A DNA stretch of 64,000 bases from Candidula unifasciata (lineage: Eukaryota; Mollusca; Gastropoda; Stylommatophora; Geomitridae). The stretch covers positions 179,631-243,630 of the forward strand of contig CAJHNH020000800.1 in assembly GCA_905116865.2 (NCBI GenBank). The letters are read 5' to 3'. Both the position numbers and the translations under genes were made by a program. Under the pieces are notes generated by a model. It was not told the origin of the DNA, made no database searches, and worked only from the letters and a program-made list of their open reading frames with translations. This document shows positions 63,180 to 64,000 of this stretch, piece after piece (within the stretch, counting starts at the first letter, position 1; each line of letters begins with the position of its first letter).

Positions 63180-64000
63180 TCATGACCCAGAGAAACCAAC
63201 ACGATTAGCGCTTGGTCTGGATAGAGCATCATTTAACCGTTGGATTACACAGCACACAGAGTACACTCGTGTCAAGCAAGGAAGGAAAGTTGACGACTTT
63301 GATGTAGATGTCATTAGACGTGAGATCTTAAAATGTTACAGACAAATCAGCTATCTCTGAAAACCGCAATTAACATTGAAATCACAACGCTATATTGTCA
63401 TTTCAAAAAGTAGTCTGTGGAAAATTGTGAAAGCCACCGGGTTCACTTTCAGGAAAACTGTAGATAGAAGAAATATTTTTGTGAAAAGCCACATTTGATT
63501 GCTAGTCGAAGCAAATACCTGAGGCAGATCCGTAAGCGACGCATGAAAAGTTAACGATGTTGTATATCTGGATGAATCCTGGGTAAATAATCACCTACCT
63601 ATGCTAATGAATGGCAGTCAGTAAACGGTAAACAGTAAATGAGCATTCAAAGCAACAAAGACCAGGGTATTATACTCACTTATGCAGGAAGCAATGAAAA
63701 AGGCCTTATCAATGATGCTGGACTTATTTTCCAATCAAAAAGTACGGATGGTAGGGACTACTACACTGAAATGAATGGACACATTTTCAGGCACTGGATG
63801 GAGAACGATCTGCGTCCAATTCTGGACAGACCATCATGTCTAGTAATTGATATTGCCACCTATCATAATGCCATATCAGACGAAGACAAAGTACCAACGA
63901 CATCAAATACAAAAGATCAAATTAGGACATGGCTTTCTAAGGAGAAAGTCAACTTTGACGACAAATATTTGAAGGCAGAGTTGTTGCAGCTTGTGAGGAA
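63180..64000 (+). pseudogene. IS630/Tc1/mariner-superfamily transposase, broken, runs off window
   Basis: An N-terminal helix-turn-helix region is suggested by VKQGRKVDDFDVDVIRREI and SSLWKIVKATGFTFRKTVD. VVYLDESWVN (63556-) carries the first catalytic Asp. LVIDIATYHN (63839-) carries the second, with the usual Asn of the VIDNA motif changed to Ile. TKDQIRTWLSKEKVNFDD and AELLQLV follow in the region of the third acidic residue at the window edge. The two Asp motifs are in different frames and stops interrupt the first half, so this is a pseudogene, cut by the end of the window. Confidence 0.85.

Overview
This is a repeat-rich, AT-rich animal nuclear window with long introns, GT-AG splice sites and very dense transposon debris. 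Three real protein-coding loci can be supported, all on the minus strand. The mix of tRNA-derived SINEs, RNase H-bearing and other non-LTR retrotransposons, and an invertebrate-style TNF-receptor gene suggests a lophotrochozoan, probably a gastropod mollusc. That assignment is inference, because no marker gene fixes the taxon. No rRNA, bona fide tRNA, CRISPR or bacterial-type feature was seen.

Layout. (1) About 1.8-4.4 kb: first coding exon of a PDS5 cohesin-regulator orthologue (1827-1949, minus), with probable promoter sequence at 3.6-4.4 kb; the rest of the gene lies beyond the left edge. (2) 13.4-30.3 kb: a six-exon GTPBP8/EngB-type GTPase. I rebuilt it exon by exon with matching splice phases and all G motifs, giving a 302-residue protein. 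Its introns hold two hAT elements with perfect 8-bp target duplications, a TA-flanked element abutting the exon 3 acceptor, a truncated RNase H LINE and many LINE 3' ends. A promoter-like block (CCAAT, YY1-like and TGCGCA motifs) sits at 32.29-32.36 kb, with an unassigned small ORF just below it. (3) 33.1-34.8 kb: a hAT (DUF4371-like) transposon relic with both termini and a perfect target duplication. (4) 40.96-50.07 kb: a TNF-receptor-like gene. The extracellular cysteine-rich part lies in one upstream exon. A 3.3-kb last exon encodes one more cysteine-rich module, a transmembrane helix and a cytoplasmic tail of about 1,000 residues. That tail is almost entirely three tandem-repeat arrays (9-, 27- and 21-residue units), with no recognisable death domain. 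Its intron carries a 0.5-kb G-rich minisatellite and a near-perfect 78-bp-arm palindrome. (5) 50-64 kb: microsatellites, an N-gap, a duplicated non-coding segment, a CpG-rich promoter-like block at 55.8 kb, LINE and hAT fragments, and at the right edge a broken IS630/Tc1/mariner-type transposase.

The genes do not form an operon or pathway: PDS5 is nuclear (cohesin), GTPBP8 is mitochondrial (ribosome assembly) and the receptor is a surface protein. The most unusual object is the TNFR-like receptor with a giant repeat tail. Most other open frames are shadows of repeats.
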